A DNA stretch of 34,065 nucleotides, from positions 1-34,065 of the forward strand of contig NZ_JABERD010000101.1 of NCBI RefSeq assembly GCF_013044505.1. The letters are read 5' to 3'. A program made the translations under genes and the position numbers. The notes beneath the pieces were generated by a model, which worked only from the letters and a program-made list of their open reading frames with translations, had not been told where the DNA came from and ran no database searches. Positions within the stretch are counted from its first letter, which is position 1, and each line of letters starts with the position of its first letter. This document shows, one piece after another, positions 17,110-25,286 of this stretch. This DNA comes from Streptomyces sp. S3(2020) (GTDB lineage: Bacteria; Actinomycetota; Actinomycetes; Streptomycetales; Streptomycetaceae).

Positions 17110-18732
17110 CTACTGGGCCGTACGGCATTCGCCCTCGACGGCGCCGAGGTCTCCCACCCCCAGCTGTGCCGTCGTCTCCATGAGCGACCTCGTGAACGGG
17201 TGGCCGGGTGCGGTGAGGACCCGCTGGGCCGGCCCCTGTTCGACGAGTTCACCGGCGTCCAGGACGGCGATGCGGTGGGCCAGGGCGGCGGTGTCCAGGT
17301 CGTGGGTGATCAGGACGAGGGACAGGTCGTCGCGGTCGTGGAGCAGGGAGGTGAGGATGCCGAGGATGCCCCGGCGGGTGATCGGGTCGAGCCCGGAGGT
17401 GATCTCGTCGCAGATGAGGACGCGGGGCCGGGCGAGCAGGGCCCGGGCGAGGGCCGCGCGCTGGAGTTCGCCGCCGGAGAGCTGCCCGGGACGTCGGCGG
17501 ACCAGGTCTTCGGGAAGGCCGAGACGGGTCAGTGTGGTCAGGGCCTCCCGCGTCGCGGCGGAGGTCTCGGTGCCGCGCAGGCGGATCGCGGTGCGGGCGA
17601 TCTGATGCAGCACGGGGCGGTGTTCGTCGAAGGCGGCGCGCGCGTCCTGGAAGACGTACTGCACGGCGGCCAGTTGGGCACGGGTGCGGTTGCGCAGGCT
17701 GCGGGGGAGCGGGGTGTCGTCCAGGAGGATCTCGCCGTCGTGGTCGCGGTGGAGCCCGGCCAGACAGCGGGCCAGGGTGGTCTTGCCGCTGCCGGAGCGG
17801 CCGACGACGGCCAGGCTTTCGCCCGCGCGCAGATCGAGTTCGGGGACGCGCAGGACCTGGTTCGTGCCGCGTGCGGTGTCGCGGTGGTGGGCGGTCAGGT
17901 CGCGTAGCCGCAGGACGGTCCGGTCGGCGCCGGTCGCCTTGTGCGGCCGGGTGAACTCCGTTTCCCTGGCGAGGAGTTCGCGGGTCCAGTCGTGCCGGGG
18001 TGCGAGCAGGAGGTGTTGCGCCGGGCCGGATTCCACGATCCGGCCCGCCCGCATGACGATCACCTCGTCGGCGAGCGCTCGTACGACGTCCAGGTCGTGG
18101 CTGAGCAGGATGACGGCGATGCCGTGTGCGGCGACGGCCGCCAACTGGTCGACTACACGGCTCTTGGTCAGGGCGTCCTGGCCGGTGGTCGGTTCGTCGG
18201 CGACGATCGCCCGGGCGCCGAGCAACAGGGCCTGGGCGAGGACGGCGCGTTGCTGCTGGCCGCCGGAGAGCTGGTGCGGGTAGCGTCGCAACAGGGGCTC
18301 GGCGTGCGGGAGTTGGGCGTCGTCGAGGGCGCGCAGAACGCGTTCGCGGGCCGCTGCCCGGCGCCGGCCGCGGGGCAGATGGCGCACCTGGGCGCGGGCG
18401 ATGTCCGTCAGGAGGGCGGAGACGCGGCGGGCGGGGTTGAGGGCGGTCGCCGGGTGCTGGGGGACGTAGCCGACCAGGCCGTCCGCCGCCAGGCGTACCT
18501 CGCCGGTGACATGGGCGCCCGGCGGGTACTCGCCGAGCAGGGCGAGGCCGGTGGTGGTCTTGCCGCTGCCCGAGGCACCGACCAGGGCGGTGACCTTGCC
18601 GGGGAGGGCCCTGAGGCTCACCGCGTCGACGATCGCCCTGCCGCCGACCTCGACGCGCAGGTCGCGGATCTCGGCCACGGGCGCGACGGAGGCGTCATCT
18701 ACCCGGGTCGTCGTGCCGTCTGTGTGGTTCAC
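17110..18732 (-). CDS. Dpp/Nik-type ABC importer, fused double ATPase subunit
   Basis: A 540-residue protein with two complete ABC ATPase domains in one chain, equivalent to DppD plus DppF. Domain 1: Walker A GASGSGKTT (52-60), signature LSGGQQQR (155-162), Walker B ending D179/E180. Domain 2: Walker A GRSGSGKTT (311-319), signature LSGGELQR (418-425), Walker B with D442/E443. Both Walker B glutamates are kept, so both sites look active. It is the last gene of the ten-gene minus-strand operon; its GTG start overlaps the upstream permease stop by 4 bp. Together with the two permeases and the binding protein it forms an ATP-driven importer of the peptide/nickel/opine family. Given the context, the likely cargo is the operon's own product, perhaps as a metal complex. 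Confidence 0.93.
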   Translation of the reverse strand: MNHTDGTTTRVDDASVAPVAEIRDLRVEVGGRAIVDAVSLRALPGKVTALVGASGSGKTTTGLALLGEYPPGAHVTGEVRLAADGLVGYVPQHPATALNPARRVSALLTDIARAQVRHLPRGRRRAAARERVLRALDDAQLPHAEPLLRRYPHQLSGGQQQRAVLAQALLLGARAIVADEPTTGQDALTKSRVVDQLAAVAAHGIAVILLSHDLDVVRALADEVIVMRAGRIVESGPAQHLLLAPRHDWTRELLARETEFTRPHKATGADRTVLRLRDLTAHHRDTARGTNQVLRVPELDLRAGESLAVVGRSGSGKTTLARCLAGLHRDHDGEILLDDTPLPRSLRNRTRAQLAAVQYVFQDARAAFDEHRPVLHQIARTAIRLRGTETSAATREALTTLTRLGLPEDLVRRRPGQLSGGELQRAALARALLARPRVLICDEITSGLDPITRRGILGILTSLLHDRDDLSLVLITHDLDTAALAHRIAVLDAGELVEQGPAQRVLTAPGHPFTRSLMETTAQLGVGDLGAVEGECRTAQ

Positions 18733-19595
18733 GGGTGTGCTTCACTCCCTGCCCGGTCGCGGGCCTTCCTGGGCGCGACCGGGAGCGCGGTGCCCCGGCG
18801 CCGGTCACCGCGGCGGTCATTCGCGAGCGCGGCGTCGAACAGCAGGTTGGTGCCCATCGTCAGGGCGACGATCAGCAGGGCGGGCACGACGACGGCCCAC
18901 GGCTGGACGAGCAGGCCGGTGCGGTTGCGGTCGACCATGACCGCCCAGTCGGCGGCGTCCGGGGCCACCCCGACACCGAGGAACGCGGCCGTCGCGACCA
19001 GGTACAGCACGCCGGTCAGCCGGATTCCGGCGTCGGCGGCCAGGGTGCGCGCCATGGAACGGCCGACGTATCCGACGGCCATGCGCCACCAGGTCTCACC
19101 CTGCATGCGCAGCGCCTCGACCGCGGGACGGGCGGCGGCCTCCGCGGCGGCGGCGCGCACGAGCCGGGCCGCGTCGGGCACGTTCACCAGCGCCACCAGC
19201 AGCGCCACGCCCACGGGGCCGGGGGAGAACACGGCCAGCAGGATCAGCAGGAGCGAGGGGACGGCGAGCAGGACGTCCAGGGGGCGCAGCAGCAGCTCCT
19301 CCAGCCAGCGGCGATGGGTGAGCGCACCGACCAGGCCGACGGGGAGCGCGACGAGATACGACAGGGCGGTCGCGGCGAGGGCGGTCAGCACGACCGGACG
19401 CCCGCCGTGCAGCACCTGCTGCCACACGTCCCGGCCCACGAAGTCGGTGCCGAGCCAGTGACCGTCGCCGACGGTGAAGGACGCCGTCCGCGGTCCTGGT
19501 TCGCCGGCCGACAGCGGGCCCAGCAGGGCGAGTACGAGAGGTACGGCGATGACCGTCAGACCGAGGGCGAAGCGGGTACCGCGTCGTGTCGTCAT
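18729..19595 (-). CDS. ABC importer permease (DppC/NikC-like)
   Basis: A 288-residue membrane protein of the DppC class. An N-terminal membrane helix (FALGLTVIAVPLVLALLGPL) is followed by an extracytoplasmic segment containing HWLGTDFVGRDVW, the hallmark of these permeases (usually HxLGTDxxGRDV). Four or five helices follow with the cytoplasmic EAA-type loop near RLVRAAAAEAAARPAVEALR. The start ATG overlaps the upstream permease stop (ATGA). The final residues carry a basic tail (DRRGDRRRGTALP). It pairs with the DppB-like subunit to form the channel. Confidence 0.93.
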   Translation of the reverse strand: MTTRRGTRFALGLTVIAVPLVLALLGPLSAGEPGPRTASFTVGDGHWLGTDFVGRDVWQQVLHGGRPVVLTALAATALSYLVALPVGLVGALTHRRWLEELLLRPLDVLLAVPSLLLILLAVFSPGPVGVALLVALVNVPDAARLVRAAAAEAAARPAVEALRMQGETWWRMAVGYVGRSMARTLAADAGIRLTGVLYLVATAAFLGVGVAPDAADWAVMVDRNRTGLLVQPWAVVVPALLIVALTMGTNLLFDAALANDRRGDRRRGTALPVAPRKARDRAGSEAHP

Positions 19596-20545
19596 GCGGT
19601 CGCTCCCGCCCGGGGCGCGAACCGGTGGGTGACGAGATCCGCGCCCAGGTTCAGTACGACGGTGAGCACACCGAACACCACGGCGAGCCCCTGGACCACC
19701 GGCACGTCACGTTCGGCGACCGCGTTGAGCAGCACTGTGCCGAGTCCCGGGATCACGTAGAGCGCCTCCACGACGATGACGCCGCACAGCAGCCAGTCGA
19801 TGGTGCGTGCGAGCTGCTGGGCGGCGGGGGCGAGGGCGCCCGGAAGGGCGTGGGTGTAGCGGATGCGGGCGCCGGAGATGCCGTAGCGGCGGGCCTGGGC
19901 GACGTAGGGGGAGGCGAGGGCGTCGATCATGCCGGCCCGCACCAGCCGGGACAGGGAGCAGACCGGGCGGGAGAGCAGGACCAGGACCGGCAGGACGAGT
20001 GCCGCCGGATGGCCGAGCAGGTCGGTGCCGTAGCCGACGGCGGTCGGTGGCAGCCAGCCCAGCCGCAGTGCGAGGACGCTCACCAGCAGCACGCCCAGGG
20101 CGAACTCGGGCACCGCGTACACGGCGAGCGTGGCCGAGCTGATCAGCCGGTCGGCGAGGCGCCCTTCGTGGCGGGCGGCGAGCACGCCGAGGCCGAAGCC
20201 GATCGGGACGAGCAGGGCGACGGTGAGCGTGGCCAGCACAAGGGTCGGGCCGAAGCCGTCGGCGAGGTACTGGGAGACCGGGCGGCCCGAGGCCAAAGAG
20301 GTGCCGAAGTCGCCGTGCAGAAGACCCGCCGCCCAGTCGGCGAGGCGTTCGTGGGCGGGCCGGTCCAGGTGCATGGCCTCGCGGATGGCGGCGATCCGGG
20401 CGGGGTCCGGCTGATCACCGGCGAGGGCCACCGCCGCGTCGCCCGGCAGCGCCTCGGTGAGCGCGAAGACCAGCAGCACCACGGCCACGGTCTGCACAGC
20501 GCCGAGGAACAGCCGCCGGGCGACGAAGGAACGCAGTGGGCTCAC
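19592..20545 (-). CDS. ABC importer permease (DppB/NikB-like)
   Basis: A 317-residue DppB-class permease with about six membrane helices. The N-terminal helix (FLGAVQTVAVVLLVFALTEALPGD) matches the family's usual LPGDPA region, and the EAA-type loop is visible as YVAQARRYGISGARIRYTHALPGA. The last cytoplasmic tail ends VTHRFAPRAGATA. The GTG start overlaps the binding-protein stop in GTGA. It is the first permease of the importer and is co-translated with its partners. No motif defines whether peptides, nickel or metallophore complexes are carried. Confidence 0.93.
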   Translation of the reverse strand: MSPLRSFVARRLFLGAVQTVAVVLLVFALTEALPGDAAVALAGDQPDPARIAAIREAMHLDRPAHERLADWAAGLLHGDFGTSLASGRPVSQYLADGFGPTLVLATLTVALLVPIGFGLGVLAARHEGRLADRLISSATLAVYAVPEFALGVLLVSVLALRLGWLPPTAVGYGTDLLGHPAALVLPVLVLLSRPVCSLSRLVRAGMIDALASPYVAQARRYGISGARIRYTHALPGALAPAAQQLARTIDWLLCGVIVVEALYVIPGLGTVLLNAVAERDVPVVQGLAVVFGVLTVVLNLGADLVTHRFAPRAGATA

Positions 20546-22122
20546 GCGATCCAGACCTTGTCGAAGCGGGCCCAGTCGAGCGTGTTGGCGGGAGCCTTGC
20601 TCTCAACCCCCTTCACCGTCCTGGCCGTTGCGATGATCCAGTCGGCGAACCCCCAGATGAGAAATCCGCCCTCGGTGTACAGGCGGCGCTGCATCCGTGC
20701 GTAGACGGCGGCGCGTTCGGCGGTGTCGCGGGTGGACTGGGCCTGCTCGTACAGGGCGTCGAAGTCCTTGTGCCGCCACTTGGTGGCGTTGGTGGTGGAG
20801 CCGGTCAGCAGGCGCTGGCTGATGTGGGCCTCGATGGGCATGGCGCCCGAGCGGTAGCAGGACAGGGTGCCGTTGTCGAGGATGTCGGCCCAGTAGGAGT
20901 CCTTGCTGCCCATCTTCACGTCGATGGTGACGCCCGCCTTCTTCGCCTGGTCGCGGAAGATGCTGGCGGCCTCGGTGAAACCGGCGGCGACGGCCGAGGT
21001 GTCCAGAGTGACCTTCAGGTTCTCGGCGCCGGCCTGCTTGAGCAGGGCGCGGGCCTTGTCGAGGTCCTGTTCGCGCTGGGGGAGGCCGTCGGCGTAGTAC
21101 TCGTAGCCCTTGCCGAACAGGTCGTTGCCGATCACCCCCGCGCCGGACAGCGCGCCGTCGAGGAGTTCCTGGCGGTCCGCGATGAGGAAGAACGCCTCCC
21201 GGACCCGCTTGTCGTCGAAGGGGGCCCGGTCGGTCTTCATGCAGAACGCCTGCATGGCGCTGCCCTGGAGCCGGACGATGTCGATCTGGCCCTTGCCCTC
21301 GTAGGCCCGGGCGGTGGTGGGGTTGAGCTCGTGGGCGTACTCGACCTGGCCGCCCAGGAGGGCGTTGACGCGGGCGGACTCCTCGTTGGCGACCACGAAC
21401 TCGACCTCGTCGAGGTGCGGGGCGCCCTCCCAGTAGTCGTCGTAGCGGCGGAAGACGGCGGAGCGGCCGGGGGCGAAGGAGACGAACCGGAAGGGGCCGG
21501 AGCCGACGGGCGCGGTGTCGAAGTCGGTGCCGGTGGCGTGCTCGGGGACGATGTAGGCGCCGAACGCGGCCAGGACGTTGGGGAATTCGGCGGTGGGCCG
21601 CTTCAGGACGAACTCGATGCTCCGCTCGCCGGTGGCGCGGCTGGCGTCGAGGTCGATGGGCTCCAGGGACGCCTTGGCGCGGAAGGCCTTCCCGGGATCG
21701 GCGATGCGCCGGTAGCTGTAGAGGACGTCGGCGGCGGTGACCGGCTTGCCGTCGTGGAAGGTCGCCTTGCGCAGGGTGATCTGCCAGCGGTCCAGGGTCT
21801 TGTTCGGCTCCCACTTCTCGGCGAGGCGGTGTTCGGCGGACAGGTCGGCGCCGTAGTCGGCGAGCTTGTCGTACAGGGCCTTGGCCCGGGCGGCGTCGGC
21901 GAAGAGGTTGGCCAGGTGCGGGTCGAGGGTCTCGCTGGCGCCACCGCCCGCGAACGCGGCCCGCAGCCGTCCGCCCTGCTTGGGTGTGCCGTCGCCCTTG
22001 GCGCCGGAGCCTTCGCCGCCGGAGTCGCCGCACCCGGTGAGGGCGAGCGCGCCGAGCGAGGCGGCGCCGGTGGCGGCGAGGAATCCGCGGCGGTGCAGGC
22101 CGGGAAGACGTCGGTCGTTCAT
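20542..22122 (-). CDS. family-5 extracellular solute-binding lipoprotein
   Basis: A 526-residue substrate-binding protein of the peptide/nickel/opine family (SBP_bac_5). It has a twin-arginine signal (RRGFLAATG) with lipobox ALTGC, so C31 is the lipid-anchored first mature residue. Family landmarks include LAEKWEPN, FHDGKPVTAADVLYS and GSGPFRF, plus the two-lobe length. Start ATG after AAGGGACATCC. It follows the methyltransferase by 42 bp and overlaps the permease by 4 bp. It should capture the ligand outside the cell for the DppBCDF-like importer. The ligand is unknown; linkage to ligase, epimerase and exporter genes suggests the exported product of this operon or its metal complex rather than random peptides. 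Confidence 0.93.
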   Translation of the reverse strand: MNDRRLPGLHRRGFLAATGAASLGALALTGCGDSGGEGSGAKGDGTPKQGGRLRAAFAGGGASETLDPHLANLFADAARAKALYDKLADYGADLSAEHRLAEKWEPNKTLDRWQITLRKATFHDGKPVTAADVLYSYRRIADPGKAFRAKASLEPIDLDASRATGERSIEFVLKRPTAEFPNVLAAFGAYIVPEHATGTDFDTAPVGSGPFRFVSFAPGRSAVFRRYDDYWEGAPHLDEVEFVVANEESARVNALLGGQVEYAHELNPTTARAYEGKGQIDIVRLQGSAMQAFCMKTDRAPFDDKRVREAFFLIADRQELLDGALSGAGVIGNDLFGKGYEYYADGLPQREQDLDKARALLKQAGAENLKVTLDTSAVAAGFTEAASIFRDQAKKAGVTIDVKMGSKDSYWADILDNGTLSCYRSGAMPIEAHISQRLLTGSTTNATKWRHKDFDALYEQAQSTRDTAERAAVYARMQRRLYTEGGFLIWGFADWIIATARTVKGVESKAPANTLDWARFDKVWIA

Positions 22123-22164
22123 GGATGTCCCTTGAAGTGTGGTGTCAGCGGGTGAAGTGCGATG

Positions 22165-22968
22165 TCAGCGGGTGGGGTGCAGACGCGCGACGAGATGCAG
22201 CCGGTCCGCGTCCGTCGTGTCACCGGGCAACCGGCCTTCCTGCCAGGGAAGGTCGGTGCGGGGGCCGGGCCCGTCGTGGAGTTCGAGGACGTCGAAGCCG
22301 TGCGCGGCCAGCAGATGGCGCAGCTCCTGCGGGAACAGCAGCCGCCACGCGGACCGCTGCTCGACCGGCTCCGCATCGTCGTCCGCGGTCCACACGCGGG
22401 TGCGGCGCAGGAGTTGGGCCGCACGGTCCACGGTGAGCTTGGTGCGGGACCGGTAGGTGGTGCCCTGCCAGGTGAAGGTGTTCACGGCAGGTGTGTCGAG
22501 CAGGTCGGTGCGGCCGAGGAAGTACGCGCCGTTGCGCATCTCCGCGACCAGGAGGCCACCGGGGGCCAGGGCGTGACGGCAGGACCGCAGGAACGCGTCG
22601 AGCTGGTCGTTGGTGTGGCAGTACAACAGGGCGCTGTCCAGGCACACGACGGCGTCGAACTCGCCCCGGCCCAGGTCGAATCCGTGCAGATCGGCGTGGA
22701 CGTAGACGGGGCCGGGGTGGTGGACGCGGGCGTGGGCGAGCATCGCCTCGGAGACGTCGGCGCCGGTGACCGCGCGTCCGGCGCCGTGCAGATGGGCGGC
22801 GTCGCGGCCGGTGCCGCAGCCCATGTCGAGGACGCGCGGTCCCGCGCCGTGCCGCCGGAGGCAGTCCTCGGTCCAGCGCCCGGCCAGCCGGTCGGGGTCG
22901 GGGAAGCGGGCCTCGTACAGCGCGGGGTTGTCGGTGAGCAGGTTGTGCGCCGCGGTCGTGGACGTCAT
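22165..22968 (-). CDS. class I SAM-dependent methyltransferase
   Basis: A 267-residue methyltransferase with the SAM-binding motif I VLDMGCGTG at residues 46-54, then GADVSEAMLAHAR (motif II region), FDAVVCLDSALLY and LAPGGLLVAEMRNG. The fold is the small-molecule (Methyltransf_11/25) type, and its length is normal for that class. ATG start after GAGGGACACGAC, 13 bp downstream of the MFS gene, so it is part of the operon. It probably methylates an N or O of the small product; the acceptor is unknown. Confidence 0.92.
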   Translation of the reverse strand: MTSTTAAHNLLTDNPALYEARFPDPDRLAGRWTEDCLRRHGAGPRVLDMGCGTGRDAAHLHGAGRAVTGADVSEAMLAHARVHHPGPVYVHADLHGFDLGRGEFDAVVCLDSALLYCHTNDQLDAFLRSCRHALAPGGLLVAEMRNGAYFLGRTDLLDTPAVNTFTWQGTTYRSRTKLTVDRAAQLLRRTRVWTADDDAEPVEQRSAWRLLFPQELRHLLAAHGFDVLELHDGPGPRTDLPWQEGRLPGDTTDADRLHLVARLHPTR

Positions 22969-22981
22969 GTCGTGTCCCTCC

Positions 22982-24244
22982 TCAGACCGTTGCCGCTACG
23001 GCGGGCTCGGCAGGCGTCGGCAGCGACCCGAGCCGGCGCAGCCAGGCCACGCCCAGCGCGGAGGCCAGCCCGAACAGGGCGCAGCACGCCCACGGCAGCC
23101 AGCCGGCGTCGTCCCGCTGCCCGGTGTCCATGGCCCAGCCGACGACGGTGTTGCCGACGGCGGCGGCGATGCCGGAGACGACGTAGAAGATGCCGAAGTA
23201 GGTGCCGGTCAGCTCCGGACGGCCGAAGCCGGGGATGAGCTCCATCACGAACGGCTGGGCGATCATCACTCCCAGGTAGAGCAGCAGGGCGCCGACCAGG
23301 ACGGGCAGTGCGCGCAGCGTCGCGTCGGCCGCGCCGTGCGGAGTGCCGGAGCCGGCCGTCACCAGCGCGGGCGGCACGAACGCCAGCGCCATGAGGCACA
23401 GGCCCGTCGCGATCCAACGCGCCCGGTCCCCGCGCTCCTTGAGGGCTCGGGTGATGCGCAGCTGGAGTGCCAGGTTGGCGAGGGTGCCGACGACGAAGAC
23501 GAGTCCGGCGGCGCCGTCCCAGCCGGTGGCCTGCCGGGCGCCGTCCGGCAGCAGCAGGTACAGCTGGTTCTCCAGGGCGAACATGCCGACCATGGCGAGC
23601 GCGAAGGCGAGGAAGGCCCGGTTGCCCAGGACCTCGCGCCAGTCCCCGAGAACCGTGCCGTTGCCGGGCTCGACCTTCTGGGCCGGCAGCACGAGGGCCT
23701 GTGCGACGGTGAGGGCCGCGAAGATCCCGGCGGCGGTGAGTGCCGACGTACGGAAGTCCACGAGCAGCAGGGCGCTGCCCAGCAGCGGTCCGATCAGGGC
23801 GCCGGTGGTGGCGAACACGTTGAACAGGGCGAACGCCTCGGCCCTGCGCCCGTCGGCCTCCTGCGCGATGTAGGTGCGCACGGCGGGGTTGAACAAGGCT
23901 CCGGCGAGGCCGCTGAGGACGGACGCGGCGAGCAGCACGGCCAGGTGGTCGCCGAGCGCGAACAGGGCGAACCCGACGGTGCGCAGGGCACATCCGGCGA
24001 TGATGACGCCGCGGGCACCGAGCCGGTCGGACGCCGAGCCGCCGATGATGAACAGCCCCTGCTGGCTGAGGTTGCGCACGCCCAGGACGATGCCGACGAC
24101 AGCCGCCGACATGCCCAGGTTGTCGGTGAGATGCGTCGCGAGATAGGGGATGAGCAGATAGAAGCCGATGTTGACGCCGAGCTGGTTGACCAGCAGGAGC
24201 TGTACCGCGAGCGGAAAGCGCCGCATCTCACGCCACGTCCTCAT
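22982..24244 (-). CDS. MFS transporter, probable product exporter
   Basis: A 420-residue MFS protein with about 12 membrane helices. The typical first helix is LLLVNQLGVNIGFYLLIPYL, and the loop 2-3 motif region reads GASDRLGARGVIIAG (here SASDRLGARG). ATG 24244 has a near-perfect AGGAGGTG nine bases upstream inside the preceding gene, so it overlaps the epimerase by 17 bp; the frame is open to 24298. Members of this drug-efflux type export antibiotics or siderophores. Next to biosynthetic enzymes and an importer, the simplest role is secretion of the product, as CntE does in the staphylopine system. Self-resistance is an alternative. Confidence 0.9.
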   Translation of the reverse strand: MRTWREMRRFPLAVQLLLVNQLGVNIGFYLLIPYLATHLTDNLGMSAAVVGIVLGVRNLSQQGLFIIGGSASDRLGARGVIIAGCALRTVGFALFALGDHLAVLLAASVLSGLAGALFNPAVRTYIAQEADGRRAEAFALFNVFATTGALIGPLLGSALLLVDFRTSALTAAGIFAALTVAQALVLPAQKVEPGNGTVLGDWREVLGNRAFLAFALAMVGMFALENQLYLLLPDGARQATGWDGAAGLVFVVGTLANLALQLRITRALKERGDRARWIATGLCLMALAFVPPALVTAGSGTPHGAADATLRALPVLVGALLLYLGVMIAQPFVMELIPGFGRPELTGTYFGIFYVVSGIAAAVGNTVVGWAMDTGQRDDAGWLPWACCALFGLASALGVAWLRRLGSLPTPAEPAVAATV

Positions 24245-25286
24245 ACGCCCCCACCTCCTCGACTCCCAGTCCCGGAAGCTCACTTGCGCGCACGACACCG
24301 TGCTCGCCGCCGATGCCGGTCCACGGGTCGTGGGCCAGCAGCAGGTGCCCGTCGAGGTCCACCCAGCGGGCCCGGTCGGCGAGGTGGACGGCGGGCGCGA
24401 GGCCGAGGCTGCTGGCGGTCAGGCAGCCCAGCATCAGCTCCGTGCCGCTGCCCTCGATCAACTCGGCGATGCGCAGGGCCGCGTGGACCCCGCCGCACTT
24501 GGCGAGCTTGACGTTGACGCCATGGACGCGGCCGGCCAGACGGCGCACGTCCTCCAGGTCGACGGCGTCCTCGTCGGCGATGACCGGCAGCGGTGAGCGC
24601 TCGGCCAGCGCGCCCAGCGCTTCCGGTTCACCGGGCGCGACGGGCTGCTCGACGGCCTCGACGCCCAGGTCGGCGAACCGGGGCAGCAGCGCCTCGGCCC
24701 GCGCGACCGTCCAGGCGCCGTTGGGATCGAGCAACAGCCGGGCCCGGGGCGCCGCGTCGCGAATGACACGTACGCGCTCCACGTCGTCCTCCGGGTCGGG
24801 AGTCCCCGCCTTGACCTTGATGACCTCGAAGCCGTCCGCCGCGAGAGCGCGGGCCTGCGTGGCGGCGTGGGCCAGGGAAGTGATGCCGATGGTGCGCGCG
24901 GTGGCCGCGACCGGAGCCGCGGCGGCACCGAGCAGCCGGTGGACGGGGGAGCCCGCGCGCTTGCCGACGAGGTCCAGCAGTGCGGCCTCGACGGCGGCGG
25001 TCACGGCCGGGGGAGTGCCCGAACCTGCCGACTCGCCCGCCCGCAGGGCCTCCAGCGCGCTCTCGGGGTTGGGGAACCGGGTGACGTCCGCACCGGCGGT
25101 GGCCAGGAGACGTTCCAGACTCTCGGCGTCGAGCCCGTAGAAGACGCTGCTCACGGCTTCGCCGTGGCCACTGACGCCGTCGTGTTCGACGGTCAGCCAC
25201 ACGGCGTCGCGGGCGGTCATGGTCGAGCGGGAGATGCGCAGCGGCTCGGCGAGTGCGAGGCGTACGGTGCGCAGGCTGGCCTTCAC
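24228..25286 (-). CDS. enolase-superfamily dipeptide epimerase
   Basis: A 352-residue enzyme of the muconate-lactonizing subgroup. It has the KxK acid/base pair (K157, K159 in VIKVKAG), three metal ligands (D187 in LLLDPNG, E213 in EQPV, D238 in ADED) and the opposing lysine K263 in NVKLAKCGG. Near the C-terminus it carries DLD (D310, D312), matching the DxD motif that binds the substrate amino group in L-Ala-D/L-Glu-type dipeptide epimerases. It would therefore invert an alpha-carbon in a dipeptide. GTG start overlaps the PLP-enzyme stop (GTGA). In this operon it more likely tailors a dipeptide made by the ATP-grasp ligase than recycles murein peptides, although that alternative fits the Dpp-type importer. 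Confidence 0.88.
   Translation of the reverse strand: MKASLRTVRLALAEPLRISRSTMTARDAVWLTVEHDGVSGHGEAVSSVFYGLDAESLERLLATAGADVTRFPNPESALEALRAGESAGSGTPPAVTAAVEAALLDLVGKRAGSPVHRLLGAAAAPVAATARTIGITSLAHAATQARALAADGFEVIKVKAGTPDPEDDVERVRVIRDAAPRARLLLDPNGAWTVARAEALLPRFADLGVEAVEQPVAPGEPEALGALAERSPLPVIADEDAVDLEDVRRLAGRVHGVNVKLAKCGGVHAALRIAELIEGSGTELMLGCLTASSLGLAPAVHLADRARWVDLDGHLLLAHDPWTGIGGEHGVVRASELPGLGVEEVGAYEDVA

Noticed and set aside
17941..19461. 506-codon plus-strand frame opposite the ABC ATPase and permease
   Set aside because: It is antisense to an ABC system with intact motifs, and its Ser/Arg/Thr-rich low-complexity content has no start-site support.
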